Source: Mobilicoccus massiliensis (GTDB lineage Bacteria > Actinomycetota > Actinomycetes > Actinomycetales > Dermatophilaceae). Taken from it: a stretch of 64,000 nt of DNA. Below the pieces are notes generated by a model. The model was not told the DNA's origin. It worked only from the letters and a program-made list of their open reading frames with translations, and did not search any database. Position 1 is the first letter of the stretch. The number at the start of each line of letters is the position of its first letter. The stretch covers positions 371,639 to 435,638 of the forward strand of contig NZ_LN651330.1 in assembly GCF_000826525.2 (NCBI RefSeq), read 5' to 3'. Both the position numbers and the translations under genes were made by a program. Below are positions 27,496 to 36,858 of this stretch, in pieces.

Positions 27496-27732
27496 ATGGG
27501 AATGTTCAAGGGAGCCGAGGCCGCCGGGCCGCTCACTGACCTCGTCGAGGCCGCCCGAATCGCTCGGGCCGAGGGTCGGAACGTGTTCGTTGGTCGTCTG
27601 GTCGGTGGGGTGAGGACGGACGCCGCTGATCTATGGGCGCGCACCATTGAGGCAATAGAGAGTGAGGGGTGGCAGCTCGAAAAATGGGCCGTGGGCGAGC
27701 ATTTCGGTTGGCCCGTCTTCCGTCGACGCTGA
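27496..27732 (+). CDS. Small conserved-looking hypothetical protein
   Basis: 78 residues, a single small alpha/beta-like protein: MGMFKGAEAAGPLTDLVEAA, then NVFVGRLVGG and a C-terminal IEAIESEGWQLEKWAVGEHF. The pattern EAIESEGWxLE recalls DUF4177-like small proteins, a loose resemblance. It has good codon bias, no ribosome site and a TANNNT box immediately upstream, so a leaderless transcript is likely. No neighbours suggest a role. Confidence 0.55.
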   Translation: MGMFKGAEAAGPLTDLVEAARIARAEGRNVFVGRLVGGVRTDAADLWARTIEAIESEGWQLEKWAVGEHFGWPVFRRR

Positions 27733-27870
27733 ATCGGCGGCAGCCGCGATCCACTGCCCACAGGGCGCCGTCTACGCCGCACCCACACCACCGCCGCCAG
27801 CCGCGACCGTTGACGCCATGACCCCCGACCTCGACGAGCACCGACGCCGCCGCCCGTAGCTGGGCGGATG

Positions 27871-27876
27871 TATGGT
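27871..27876 (+). promoter_or_regulatory. Candidate -10 element (TATGGT), leaderless start
   Basis: TATGGT ends 6 bases before the GTG at 27883. This favours GTG at 27883 over an ATG at 27868, which would overlap the promoter. Confidence 0.5.
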
Positions 27877-27882
27877 CACCGG

Positions 27883-28671
27883 GTGACCAAAGACGCGCCA
27901 CAGCAGGCGAGTTCGCCGTGGTGGCACCTGCGACGTCTCGGAATCGTCGCCGTCCCCCTCGCCGGATCGGCCGCCGCCGGCCTCGGCACCCACCTCGCAG
28001 GGTGGCGACAACCAGCAGAGGTGCTCGGCGCGGTCAGTGCAGCCGGCACGGTGGCCGCCGCAATGGTGGCCCTCTGGATTGCCGTCAGCGACTCACAACG
28101 CCGAGACCGTGCCGAGGTCGCCCAGCAGGAGCGCGACAAGATCGCCCAGGCTCACCGCGCCGCCGTTGTTGTCGTGCGCACAACTTCGTACGGCGGTGAA
28201 GGTGACGAGGTCGGACACATCATGGTCGAGGTACAGAACCTCGGAGAGCACGCCGTGCTCGACGTCACCGTCCAGGCCGTGTGGTGCCTCGAACCGCCCA
28301 CATGGGACGAACCCTATGCGTTGGCCTTCGGCGAGTTCCCGCAGCCCCGCGTCCGCGAACGTCTGCTCGAACCGATGCAGACAGTAAGCACCGACATGTC
28401 TGACGGCTCCACGGGGCCGCTGAATGCCGTCTTTGCCGGGGATCGGCCGGCGACACAACCGAATTGGCGGGACGCGTTCGGCAAGGTGGTCACGGTGGCG
28501 AGGTGGCAGGAGCGTTCGGGGGAGCGTTGGGAGCGCGTCGAGGAGAACTTGCCGCGTCGTCTCGACCAGGACGGAGCCACACCCCTCCCCGCCAGCGCGG
28601 TCGTGCTATGGGACCGAGACAACCCCCTCGAAGGCAGGCCGATCCTCGAGTCAGTCCGTCCGCGCAAGTGA
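27883..28671 (+). CDS. Hypothetical two-helix membrane-anchored protein
   Basis: 262 residues from the GTG (267 if the upstream ATG is used). Two hydrophobic helices (RLGIVAVPLAGSAAAGLGTH and VLGAVSAAGTVAAAMVALWIAV) form a hairpin, followed by a charged coiled-coil-like segment (QRRDRAEVAQQERDKIAQAHR) and a soluble domain with strands (VVVVRTTSYG, GHIMVEVQNLGEHAVLDVTV). The layout, two helices, a short coil and a beta domain, occurs in many hypothetical actinobacterial proteins. I do not recognise a function. Confidence 0.6.
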   Translation: MTKDAPQQASSPWWHLRRLGIVAVPLAGSAAAGLGTHLAGWRQPAEVLGAVSAAGTVAAAMVALWIAVSDSQRRDRAEVAQQERDKIAQAHRAAVVVVRTTSYGGEGDEVGHIMVEVQNLGEHAVLDVTVQAVWCLEPPTWDEPYALAFGEFPQPRVRERLLEPMQTVSTDMSDGSTGPLNAVFAGDRPATQPNWRDAFGKVVTVARWQERSGERWERVEENLPRRLDQDGATPLPASAVVLWDRDNPLEGRPILESVRPRK

Positions 28672-29076
28672 GCCACCCGCCGACACACCCATGTCAGCCG
28701 CGCCACCGCACGGCGAACGACCGCCGTAGCCGCACTCGCGCCGCCGACTGCCGAGGCAGCACCACCACAGCCGACCGCGCCACCTTCGCCGTGTGCAGGC
28801 GCCCCATCATTGCCGTCGGCATCCCATCACAGTGCCACCCTCAGGACAGCGAGGATGCCGGCCACGGGCCCGCCTCGACCGGCACACCGTGACCTCGCGC
28901 CGACAGGCCGTCGACGAACGCCGCATCGACCTCGTCGGCTGGCGCGTTGCGGATCCATGCTCCCGGCCTCATCCTGACCCCCTCCCGCCAGCCCGTTGCT
29001 CGACAACGTTCGGCCTAGACTCGGCCTGGCCTCTACCCCCAGGGGTTTGTCCGGAATAAACGTGCTGGTCAGAGAG
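28672..29076. other. Gene-free stretch before tRNA-Arg
   Basis: About 400 bases with no frame showing codon bias, no membrane segment and no recognisable motif. Near 28983-29060 the DNA becomes slightly less GC-rich (TTGTCCGGAATAAACG). Nothing else is seen. Confidence 0.4.
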
Positions 29077-29149
29077 TGCCCCCGGCAGGATTCGAACCTG
29101 CGACACCCGCTTTAGGAGAGCGGTGCTCTATCCCCTGAGCTACGAGGGC
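29077..29149 (-). tRNA. tRNA-Arg, anticodon CCT
   Basis: Complete 73-base cloverleaf reading on the minus strand: acceptor GCCCTCG pairs with CGGGGGC, D arm AGCTCAGGGGATAGAGC, anticodon stem CCGCT/AGCGG with loop CTCCTAA (anticodon CCT, reads AGG), T arm with GGTTCGAATCC. No CCA is encoded. No integrase or duplicated 3' end nearby. Confidence 0.95.
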
Positions 29150-29230
29150 GTGCGCGTGGTGCGCGGCTGACATCCTCTCATGGCCGCGAACCCCCTCCCG
29201 CATGCGCGTCTGGGTGACGGTGCCGCCGGA

Positions 29231-30310
29231 TCAGGCCGGACGCACGCGCACCGGTACCCGAGCCCACGAGTTGTTGGCGTAGCCCTTGGGGTTCCACAGC
29301 GAGGCCGCGTGTTCGGGTTGAGCGGCGGCGGTGTCGTCCCAGGCGCGGGCGAGGATCGTCGTCGTGCCCGGCTCCAGCGTCACGTCGCAGGTCCACAGGC
29401 GCCACGTCCACGGGTCGGCCTCGCCGAGCAGCTCAGCCTGACACCAGGACTCGCCGCCGTCGATCGACACGTCGACCCGGGTGACGATCCGCTCACCGCC
29501 GGCGTAGGCGTATCCCCGTACGGTCACCCCGCCGGCGTGGACCTCGGTGCCAGTCGCCGGATCGAGAATGTCGCAGTTGAGCGCGACCGGTCCGAGGGAG
29601 ATCCCGTCGCCCGGGCCTGCGTCGGCCGGGTCGGTCTCTGCCGGCAGCAGTCGGTACGAGACCGCTTGGAAGAAGTTGTCCGAGGGCGCGTCACGCACCT
29701 CGACGCGGGTGAGCCACTTGACGCTGCGCGCCCCGATCCAACCGGGAACGACGACGCGCACCGGAGCACCATGCTCGAGCGGCAGCGCCTCGCCGTTCAT
29801 CTCGACCGCGAGCAGGACCTCGTCGCTCATCGCCTTCGCGAGCGGAATCGACGCCCCGAACTCACTCGGTGGGTCGGCGGCATCACTGAGGTCGGCGCCC
29901 GTGAACCCCACGTGGGTCGCGCCCTCCCGCACGCCGACCGCCGCCAGGACGTCCCGAAGTCGCACCCCACGCCATCGCGCCGTCCCGGTCGCTCCCGGCC
30001 CCCACGGCGTCTCGCCCGGAATGTCACGTACGTCGAGGAACCCCGTGCGCCGATTCCCCGCGCACTGCAGCGTCGCGGTGACCTCGTGACTCTCGAACCT
30101 GTCGGCGAGTTCACCCGCCGCGAACTCCGTCACACGCTCGACGAGACCGTCCACGCGGATCCGCGCCTCGCTCGAGAGACGCGGCATCGGCCCGTGGTTG
30201 CGCACGTAGAACGCCTCGTTCGGCGTGATCTCCCGGCCCACCAGCGCGGAGGTGCGGGTCTCGGCGTTGTACGGGTCGTCCTCGTGGACGAGAAGGGGGT
30301 CGTCGCTCAC
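29231..30310 (-). CDS. Sulfite oxidase-type molybdopterin oxidoreductase
   Basis: 359 residues. The oxidoreductase molybdopterin-binding domain (residues about 40-215) has FYVRNHGPMPRL, LQCAGNRR with the Cys that should ligate molybdenum, and VPGWIGARSVKWLTRVEV. The C-terminal Mo-co dimerisation domain (about 225-355) follows. There is no haem domain and no signal peptide, so this looks cytoplasmic, in contrast to many exported sulfite dehydrogenases. The likely reaction is oxidation of sulfite or reduction of an oxidised sulfur compound. Cofactor genes moeA, moaC and mogA lie 10 kb away in the same window. Confidence 0.85.
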   Translation of the reverse strand: MSDDPLLVHEDDPYNAETRTSALVGREITPNEAFYVRNHGPMPRLSSEARIRVDGLVERVTEFAAGELADRFESHEVTATLQCAGNRRTGFLDVRDIPGETPWGPGATGTARWRGVRLRDVLAAVGVREGATHVGFTGADLSDAADPPSEFGASIPLAKAMSDEVLLAVEMNGEALPLEHGAPVRVVVPGWIGARSVKWLTRVEVRDAPSDNFFQAVSYRLLPAETDPADAGPGDGISLGPVALNCDILDPATGTEVHAGGVTVRGYAYAGGERIVTRVDVSIDGGESWCQAELLGEADPWTWRLWTCDVTLEPGTTTILARAWDDTAAAQPEHAASLWNPKGYANNSWARVPVRVRPA

Positions 30311-30730
30311 GGCTCCAGCCTGCCCTCTTCGGCGTCGCCTCGGCGGCTCACGGGCTCACGGAACCGCCCGTCGTGTCCCGCGCAGACAGCATCCGGCTGG
30401 ATTTCACGCGTGTACGACCGGCGCAGGTCTCGTCACGGGCTCAGCACGCCACTCCTCGTGCGCTCGAACGCACCCCATGTCGACAGCCCGACCCCTCGAT
30501 TCCCGCAGGAGTCCTCCGATATGGGGGTCGGGTGGGGACGTCGAGAGTCCCGACGAGCCATGGCAAGCCGGCGGGCAAGTCGAACAGTCGAAGGGCCCAC
30601 TCGACGCCTCGACCGACCCGTGCCCCCACCTGCGCCGGAGCGCCGACTCCTCCAACGAGCCCGGCGACCCGGCCGGGGCCGTAGGCTGCCACGAACCGGA
30701 CCTCCACCGCCGATCGTCCAAGGAGCACGG
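30311..30730. other. 420-base spacer between divergent genes
   Basis: Divergent promoters of the sulfite oxidase and PfkB genes must lie here. I see no gene with codon bias; long antisense and sense frames across it are GC-driven. A TAGGCT about 40 bases before the PfkB start may be its -10 box. Confidence 0.35.
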
Positions 30731-31681
30731 ATGAACGACCGCACACTCGTCGTCGGTGAAGCCCTCGTCGACATCGTCCACCGCACCGACGGCACCGTGG
30801 AGGAGCACCCCGGCGGCAGCCCACTCAACGTCGCGATCGGCCTGGCGCGCCTCGGCCACCATGTCCACTACGCGGCGCGGTTCGGCGACGACCTGCGTGG
30901 GCACACGATTCGTGCGCACCTCGAACGCGAGCCGAACATCACCCTCACCCGCGGCACCGCGTCCGCACCCTCGACGTCCACGGCCACCGCAACGCTGGAC
31001 GAACGAGGCGCCGCCACCTACGAGTTCGACCTCACGTGGGACGTCGCGAACGCCCTCGACGGAGAGCCCACCGGGCACGTGCACACCGGTTCGATCGCCG
31101 CGACGCTCGCCCCCGGTGCCGACGCCGTCCTCGAGGTCGCGCGACGCGGTCACGAGACGGGCACCGTCTCCTACGACCCCAACGCGCGACCGACGCTCAT
31201 GGGCGATCCGGCGACGGCCCTCGAACGGGTCGAGGCGGTGGCCGCGAACGCCGACGTCGTCAAGGCGAGCGACGAGGACATCGCCTGGTTCTACGGCGCC
31301 ACCACCGACGCGACCGGCACGATCGAGGTGGACGACGCGATGCGCCGGTTCGCCGAACTGGGCGCCTCGCTCGTCGTCATCACGCGGGGTGACGCCGGTT
31401 GCCGTGTCTACGTAGCCGGCACGGGGGAGTGGGCCGACGTGCCGCCCGTCGAGAACGTCATCGTCATGGACACGGTGGGCGCCGGGGACTCCTTCATGGC
31501 GGGACTGATCTCCGGACTCCTCGACGCCGGTCTGCTCGGCAGCGCCGACGCCCGCGCTGCGCTCGCCGCCGCCGACCTCGACGCGATCATGCCCGCTGTG
31601 ACCAGGGCGAACGTCTGCGCAGCCGTCACCGTCTCGCGGGCCGGCGCCAACCCGCCCACCCGCGCCGAGCTGCCGAGTTGA
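30731..31681 (+). CDS. PfkB-family carbohydrate kinase (fructokinase/ribokinase-like)
   Basis: 316 residues after AAGGAGCACGG. The N-terminus has VVGEALVDIV and PGGSPLNVAIGLARLG (sugar-binding region). The C-terminal signature DTVGAGDSFMAGL contains the catalytic Asp and anion hole. The enzyme phosphorylates a sugar, probably fructose, using ATP in the cytoplasm. No transporter or regulator for a sugar lies next to it, so the substrate stays open. Sequence intact. Confidence 0.88.
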   Translation: MNDRTLVVGEALVDIVHRTDGTVEEHPGGSPLNVAIGLARLGHHVHYAARFGDDLRGHTIRAHLEREPNITLTRGTASAPSTSTATATLDERGAATYEFDLTWDVANALDGEPTGHVHTGSIAATLAPGADAVLEVARRGHETGTVSYDPNARPTLMGDPATALERVEAVAANADVVKASDEDIAWFYGATTDATGTIEVDDAMRRFAELGASLVVITRGDAGCRVYVAGTGEWADVPPVENVIVMDTVGAGDSFMAGLISGLLDAGLLGSADARAALAAADLDAIMPAVTRANVCAAVTVSRAGANPPTRAELPS

Positions 31682-31810
31682 CCGAGGATTAACCGAACGT
31701 TGAGCCTGCAAGGCCCTGACGGTCGGCGTTCCGACGCGTACGGTGTGGGAGGCCCGGCCGACGGGGTTGATCGGCGGGGCGTCGACGTCACCGCCCAGGG
31801 GGAAGTACCC

Positions 31811-33091
31811 ATGATCTCGTCCGTCACCCGTGCCCGCGTGTCTCTGCGAGGTCGTAGGTGCATCCCGCTGATCGCGGCCCTCGCCGTCGGGGCCCCGCTC
31901 ATGGGCGTCGTCCCCCCGGCTCCCCGCGCCTCCGCCAGACCGGCCGACGCCGGCCTCGACATCGGGCGGGCCGGCCTGCGTGAGACCCGGTCGGTGCAGC
32001 GCGTGACCACCGGCGTCTCGGTCACGACGATCGTGCGCGGGCAGAAGGCCGCGACGAACGCCACCCGCGGCACGACGCCACTCGGCCCGTGGCGGGTCCG
32101 CGTGGCGACGATCGACAAGAACGCCAAGGGCCAGTTGCGCACGGCCATCGGCACCGACATCGCTCGCACCGAGGGCGTCTCGACGCTCGCGCGCTGGAGC
32201 CGGTCGTACGTCGCGGTCAACGGCAGCTTCTTCTCGCAGGGACGCCGCAGTGCGCCGGGTGACATGGTCGGCCTCGCGGTCAACGCCGGCACGATCATCA
32301 GCCAGCCGCAGCGGGTCGCAGGCCACATGGGGGTTCTCATGGACTCCCGCACCAAGCGCCTGCGCATGGACGACTACACGTGGAAGGCGACGCTGACGAG
32401 CGAGGCCGGGGAACTCTTCCTCGACGCGGTGAACACCCCTCTGGTCGCGCCGCCCGGGTGCGAGAAGCTCACCGATTTCACCCGATGCCCGGCCAAGGGA
32501 CAGGTCGTGCGCCACACCCCCCACTACTCGTTGCAGACCTCGACCGGCCCGGGAGCGGAGGTCGTCTTCGACCGGTCGGGGTGCGTCGTCAGCGCGAAGC
32601 GCACGCGCGGGACCCGCATCACTCCCGCCCAGACCACGGTTCAGGCCACGGGTGCCTCGGCCACCGAACTGCTGCGCGTCGCCGGCTCGGGCTGCCCCGC
32701 GTACCGCGAGAAGCTCTTCGGCGCCGACCGTGAGCCGGTGACGCTGTCGAAGACGACGTTCGGGGTCGTCGGGCGGTACCGGCTCGTCCGCGACGGCCGC
32801 ATCGTCGCGCCCACCTACAAGACGTCGTTCTTCCAGCGTCAGCCACGCACGATCATCGGACGCACCGCCGGCGGCTCGATCAAGCTCGTGACGATCGACG
32901 GACGCTCCACGGCGAGCGTGGGCGCGACCATGCAGGAGACGGCGCGGGTCGCGAAGTCCCTGGGGCTCGTCGACGCGGTCAACCTCGACGGCGGCGGATC
33001 CACGGCCATGGCCGTGCGCGGCCGCGTGATCAACACTCCCGCGGGCGGGCGAGAGCGCTCCGTCGGGGACGCCGTCGTCTTCATGCCCTGA
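31811..33091 (+). CDS. Exported phosphodiester glycosidase (NAGPA/DUF2233) family protein
   Basis: 426 residues. A basic N-region and hydrophobic core (CIPLIAALAVGAPLMGVV) ending in APRASA indicate a signal peptide. The mature protein has the NAGPA fold pattern: YVAVNGSFFSQGRR, later KLVTIDGR and the terminal VNLDGGGSTAMAVRG. Relatives remove GlcNAc from phosphodiesters (human NAGPA) or act on teichoic-acid-like cell-wall polymers in bacteria. The long mid-region contains four cysteines that could form disulfides. I chose the ATG immediately before the basic stretch; upstream codons add a poor N-terminus. Confidence 0.8.
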   Translation: MISSVTRARVSLRGRRCIPLIAALAVGAPLMGVVPPAPRASARPADAGLDIGRAGLRETRSVQRVTTGVSVTTIVRGQKAATNATRGTTPLGPWRVRVATIDKNAKGQLRTAIGTDIARTEGVSTLARWSRSYVAVNGSFFSQGRRSAPGDMVGLAVNAGTIISQPQRVAGHMGVLMDSRTKRLRMDDYTWKATLTSEAGELFLDAVNTPLVAPPGCEKLTDFTRCPAKGQVVRHTPHYSLQTSTGPGAEVVFDRSGCVVSAKRTRGTRITPAQTTVQATGASATELLRVAGSGCPAYREKLFGADREPVTLSKTTFGVVGRYRLVRDGRIVAPTYKTSFFQRQPRTIIGRTAGGSIKLVTIDGRSTASVGATMQETARVAKSLGLVDAVNLDGGGSTAMAVRGRVINTPAGGRERSVGDAVVFMP

Positions 33092-33183
33092 CCAGCAGCG
33101 ACGCTGTGCCACCAGGGAGTTCCCCCACCAGGTCCTTACCCTCCGTTGACTCTGGAGGGGTGAGGGTTGTCAGAACTCGCCGG

Positions 33184-33189
33184 TACCAT
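33184..33189 (+). promoter_or_regulatory. Candidate -10 element (TACCAT), leaderless start
   Basis: TACCAT ends 7 bases before the GTG at 33197. A TTG at 33167, behind GAGGGGTGAGGG, is the alternative start and would place this box inside the gene. I cannot decide firmly; the GTG is preferred. Confidence 0.45.
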
Positions 33190-33196
33190 CGCAGGC

Positions 33197-36100
33197 GTGA
33201 GTCGTAGCCCCTCCCTGCCCGAGTCGACCCCCGGGGGTCCCTCGTCGTCGAATCAGCCCGAGAGCGCCGGCGCGCCCGCCTCGGGTGCTTCCGGCGCGCG
33301 CCCGGGTGCGGCGGGGGAGTCGTCCACGCCGGCGTTCCGCGACGAGATCGTCGCCGACGTCGTCAAGGGGTGGCGGCACGAACTCGCCGACCTCGGCGGC
33401 CCCAACACCCTGCTCTGGTACCGCGACCTGCCGGCCGGCACCCTCGATCTCACCACCGTCCACCCCGGCGGCGTCTCGATGCTCATGGCCGGCGGCTCCA
33501 CCCGGCTCAGCCATCTCGTGCGCGAGCGCAGCGCGTTCGTCGAGGCGCGTCGCCGCGCCCACGCCATCCGCGAGAAGAGTCTCGAGCTGCGCGACGAACG
33601 CGGCCTCGTCACGTGTTTCATGGCGCTGGGCATGGCCTCCTGGCACGTGCCCGGTCCGCGCGCCCCTCAATCACCGGTCCTGTTGCGTCGCTGCGAGATC
33701 CACCCCGTCGACGCGGCCGGCTCCGACTTCGACCTCGACCTCGGAACCGACGTCGAGGTCAACCCCGTCCTGCTCAACTACCTGAGCCACGAGCAGGGCA
33801 TCGACCTCGACCCGGCGGCGCTCGCCGCCCTCGCGGCGGTCTCCACCCGGTTCGACCCGATGCGGGTTTTCCGTGAGCTGTCGCGGGTCTGCTCGTTCAT
33901 CCCGGGCTTCACCGTCGCCGACCGGCGCGTGGTCTCGACGTTCTCCTACACCAAGCTGCCGATGGTCTCCGACCTCACCCAGCAGGGTATGGAGCTCGGC
34001 GATCACCCGGTGCTCGCGGCGTTGGCCGCCGTGCCGGGGGCCAGGTCCCTGCGCACGGCGGACGAGGACGCTCCGCTCGACCCGGAACGTGAGCTCCTCG
34101 CGCTCGACGCCGACAGCGAGCAGTCGCGCGCGGTGCTCGACGTGCGCGGCGGTCACGACCTCGCGCTCGTCGGTGGGCCCGGCACGGGTAAGACGCGCAC
34201 GGTCGCCGACATCGTCGCCGCGCTCGCGGCCGAGGGGCGCAGTGTGCTCTACGTGTCGTCGGCGCGACGCGACCTCGATGCGCTCACCTCCCAGCTCGAC
34301 GAGGCGGGTCTGCCGGGCCTCGTCCTCGACGCTCACGGGGCACTGCCCGACGCACAGACGATCGCTCGCGAGGTCGTCACCACCCTCGACCGGCGGCGCC
34401 CCGCCCGCGAGCCCGACGTGCGCGGTCTGCGCGAACAGCTGCGCGACGTCAGCGCCGAGCTCGAGAGCAGCCTCGCGGCGGTGCACGAGCCCCGTCGGCC
34501 GTGGGGCACGAGCGTGTTCGAGATCCGCGAGGCCCTCGCCGCTCAGAGCGAACTCGACCCGAAGCCCACCTCCGACGTCCTTCTGCCCGAGACCGTCCTC
34601 ACCTCGCTCGACCTCGACGAGGTGCGCGTCGTCGGCGGCCTGCTCGCCCAGATCGCCACCGAGGGCGGGTGGAGCAGCGACTGGCCGGCCGACCCGTGGT
34701 ACCGCGCCTGGGTGGTCTCGCCCGAGGAGGCCGACAAGGCGCGGCGCATCGTCGAGGAGCTCGCGGGCGGCCGCCTGGCCCAGGCCCGCGCCGCGCTCGA
34801 CGCGACGCTCGTCGAGGCGGGTCTTCCGGCCGCCGAGACTCCCGACCATTGGGACGGCGCGCTCGATCTCATGCTGGGGGTGCGCAAGACCCTCGAGGTG
34901 CTACCCGAGGACGTCTTCCTCCAGCCGCTCGACTACCTTCTCGGCGCCACGGCCGATCGCCAGTACCGGCAGGACCGCGGGTTGTTCATCGGCTGGCGCA
35001 CCCGCCGCGACCTGCGTCGTCGCGCGGAGTCGTTGCTCAATCCCGAGGTGTCGCTCGATCAGCTGCACGACGTGCTCACCGCGGCGCACGAGCAGCGCAC
35101 CGCATGGACGGCGTGGACCGGCAGCGAGGAGCCACCGCGCGTGCCCGCCTCGCTCGACGCCTCCCGGCAGTTGTGGGACGACCTCGAGGCCGACCTGCGG
35201 TGGCTCTCCGAGCGTCTCGACACCACCGCGGCCGGCGGCGATCTGTTCGGCGTCACCGTCGACGAACTCGTCGCACGCATCGACGACCTGGCGCGTCACA
35301 GCGACCGCATCGCGGTGCTCCCGCGTGTCTCCGCAGCCCTCGACCGCGCGCTGGCCGCGGGGTTCGACGATGTCATCCGCGATCTCGCCACCCGACACGT
35401 GCCTGCGTCGCAGATCCCGGCGGAGGTCGACCGCATCTGGTGGCGTTCGCTGCTCGCGGTCGTCGCCGCGGAGGATTCGCGCGTCGGCGACCACGATGCC
35501 GCGCGGCTGCGCGACCTCGTCGAGGAGTACGTCCGGCTCGACCACGACCACCTGCGCGCCTCCCGAGACGAGGTGCGTGTCGCCATCGCCCGGCGTCTGC
35601 ACGAGGCTGCCGGCGCGCACGGTCGGGCTCAACAGATCGTTCGCTACGCCGCGTCGGGCACGGGCGCCGGAGTCCCCGCCCGCGAACTGTTCGCCCAGGC
35701 CTCCGACCTGCTGCTCGACGTCAAGCCGTGCTGGGCCATGAGCCCGCAGGTCGTCGCCTCACTCATCCCGGTGGGCCAGTGGTTCGACGTCGTCGTCGTC
35801 GACAGCGCGGGGCAGATGCTTGTCTCGCACGCGGTCTCGGCGATCTCGCGAGGACGCCACGTGGTCGTCGTGGGCGACGACCGACAGCCGGCCCCCATGC
35901 CGTACTCGACCGCGTCGCTCGACGCCGCCGAACAGGGCGACCCCGACGACACCGTGCCTTTCGCGGCCGCGCCCACCCTGCTCGACGCCGCCGTCGACGT
36001 CCTGCCCACGCGCCGCCTGCGCACCGTTCACGCCGACGTCGACGAATCCCTGCTCTCGTTCGCCAACCACACCGCATACTCCGGCGAACTCGTGACCACC

Positions 36101-36622
36101 CCCGGCACCCAGGCCGAGAACCCCCTGCGACTCGTCCTCGCCGGACGCGGCGAAGCGACTCCGGGAGCGGCGGACAGCGGCTCGGGAACACTCACCGTGC
36201 CCGGCCGCCAGGGCGACGTCATGCTCGACGCCCCCGCCCTGGAGGACGCCGAGGCCGCCACGATCATCAACCTCGTCCGCGAACACCTCCACCACCGGCC
36301 CGAAGAGTCACTGCTCGTCGTCACGTTGAGCAGCATCCGCGCCGAAGAGATCCGCGCCGCCATCCAGACCGCGGCCGAACTCGACACCGACCTCCGAGCG
36401 TGGCTCACCACCACCGGATCCGAATCCGACCGCATCGTCCACGTCGACCGCGTCATCGGCGACCACCGCGACGCCGTCATCCTCGCCCTCGGCTACCGGC
36501 CACAACCCGACGGCGGCATGCCCCGCCGCTTCGGCCGCCTCGACGCCGAGGGCGGAGACCGAGCGCTCGCCGCCGCCCTCGCCATCGGCCGCCGACACAC
36601 CCCACCCACACCCCGCCCGTGA
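33197..36622 (+). CDS. SF1-like helicase/AAA ATPase with degenerate motifs
   Basis: 1141 residues from the GTG (1151 from a TTG upstream). A variable N-terminal domain (residues 60-300) precedes Walker A (GGPGTGKTRT, near 330). A long insertion follows, then the Walker B region reads VVVDSAGQMLV where Upf1/Dna2-like helicases have DEASQ, so the catalytic Glu is replaced by Ser. The next motif (VVVVGDDRQPAPMP) keeps GDxxQ. Motif V/VI at the C-terminus ends GGDRALAAALAIGRRH, where relatives have a V-x-T-R-A-R arginine finger. The protein therefore looks able to bind ATP but poor at hydrolysis. Its stop overlaps the GTG of a small acidic gene. Biological role unknown. Confidence 0.8.
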   Translation: MSRSPSLPESTPGGPSSSNQPESAGAPASGASGARPGAAGESSTPAFRDEIVADVVKGWRHELADLGGPNTLLWYRDLPAGTLDLTTVHPGGVSMLMAGGSTRLSHLVRERSAFVEARRRAHAIREKSLELRDERGLVTCFMALGMASWHVPGPRAPQSPVLLRRCEIHPVDAAGSDFDLDLGTDVEVNPVLLNYLSHEQGIDLDPAALAALAAVSTRFDPMRVFRELSRVCSFIPGFTVADRRVVSTFSYTKLPMVSDLTQQGMELGDHPVLAALAAVPGARSLRTADEDAPLDPERELLALDADSEQSRAVLDVRGGHDLALVGGPGTGKTRTVADIVAALAAEGRSVLYVSSARRDLDALTSQLDEAGLPGLVLDAHGALPDAQTIAREVVTTLDRRRPAREPDVRGLREQLRDVSAELESSLAAVHEPRRPWGTSVFEIREALAAQSELDPKPTSDVLLPETVLTSLDLDEVRVVGGLLAQIATEGGWSSDWPADPWYRAWVVSPEEADKARRIVEELAGGRLAQARAALDATLVEAGLPAAETPDHWDGALDLMLGVRKTLEVLPEDVFLQPLDYLLGATADRQYRQDRGLFIGWRTRRDLRRRAESLLNPEVSLDQLHDVLTAAHEQRTAWTAWTGSEEPPRVPASLDASRQLWDDLEADLRWLSERLDTTAAGGDLFGVTVDELVARIDDLARHSDRIAVLPRVSAALDRALAAGFDDVIRDLATRHVPASQIPAEVDRIWWRSLLAVVAAEDSRVGDHDAARLRDLVEEYVRLDHDHLRASRDEVRVAIARRLHEAAGAHGRAQQIVRYAASGTGAGVPARELFAQASDLLLDVKPCWAMSPQVVASLIPVGQWFDVVVVDSAGQMLVSHAVSAISRGRHVVVVGDDRQPAPMPYSTASLDAAEQGDPDDTVPFAAAPTLLDAAVDVLPTRRLRTVHADVDESLLSFANHTAYSGELVTTPGTQAENPLRLVLAGRGEATPGAADSGSGTLTVPGRQGDVMLDAPALEDAEAATIINLVREHLHHRPEESLLVVTLSSIRAEEIRAAIQTAAELDTDLRAWLTTTGSESDRIVHVDRVIGDHRDAVILALGYRPQPDGGMPRRFGRLDAEGGDRALAAALAIGRRHTPPTPRP

Positions 36623-36756
36623 GCAGCCCCATGAGCCAAACGGACGATCCCCGCGACGACCAGACCCGCGACGACACCGACGAAGGCTGGAACGACTGGC
36701 GCGACGACGAAGACCGCGACCGCTGGCTCGAAGAACAGAGACCGCCTCACTACTAG
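36619..36756 (+). CDS. Small acidic protein coupled to the helicase-like gene
   Basis: 45 residues if the GTG overlapping the helicase stop (GTGA) is used, 41 from an in-frame ATG four codons later. The sequence is very acidic and Trp-rich (DEGWNDWRDDEDRDRWL) and ends EEQRPPHY. I recall actinobacterial proteins that end in WL-x-EQRPPHW/Y next to such helicases, which argues that it is real. Too short for structure-based guesses; a partner peptide of the helicase is a reasonable inference. Confidence 0.65.
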   Translation: MSSPMSQTDDPRDDQTRDDTDEGWNDWRDDEDRDRWLEEQRPPHY

Positions 36757-36858
36757 TCGCTGCGCGACCGCTGTCGCTTCGCGACCCGGGATGCTGGGCG
36801 TCCCGGACGGACGCGCCTACGGCGGCGTGTTCCTGTTCCGACGATTCGGGCCTCTCGC

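Noticed and set aside
29077..29149. Integration site for a mobile element at tRNA-Arg
   Set aside because: No integrase, no duplicated tRNA 3' end within the window, and neighbours are ordinary genes.
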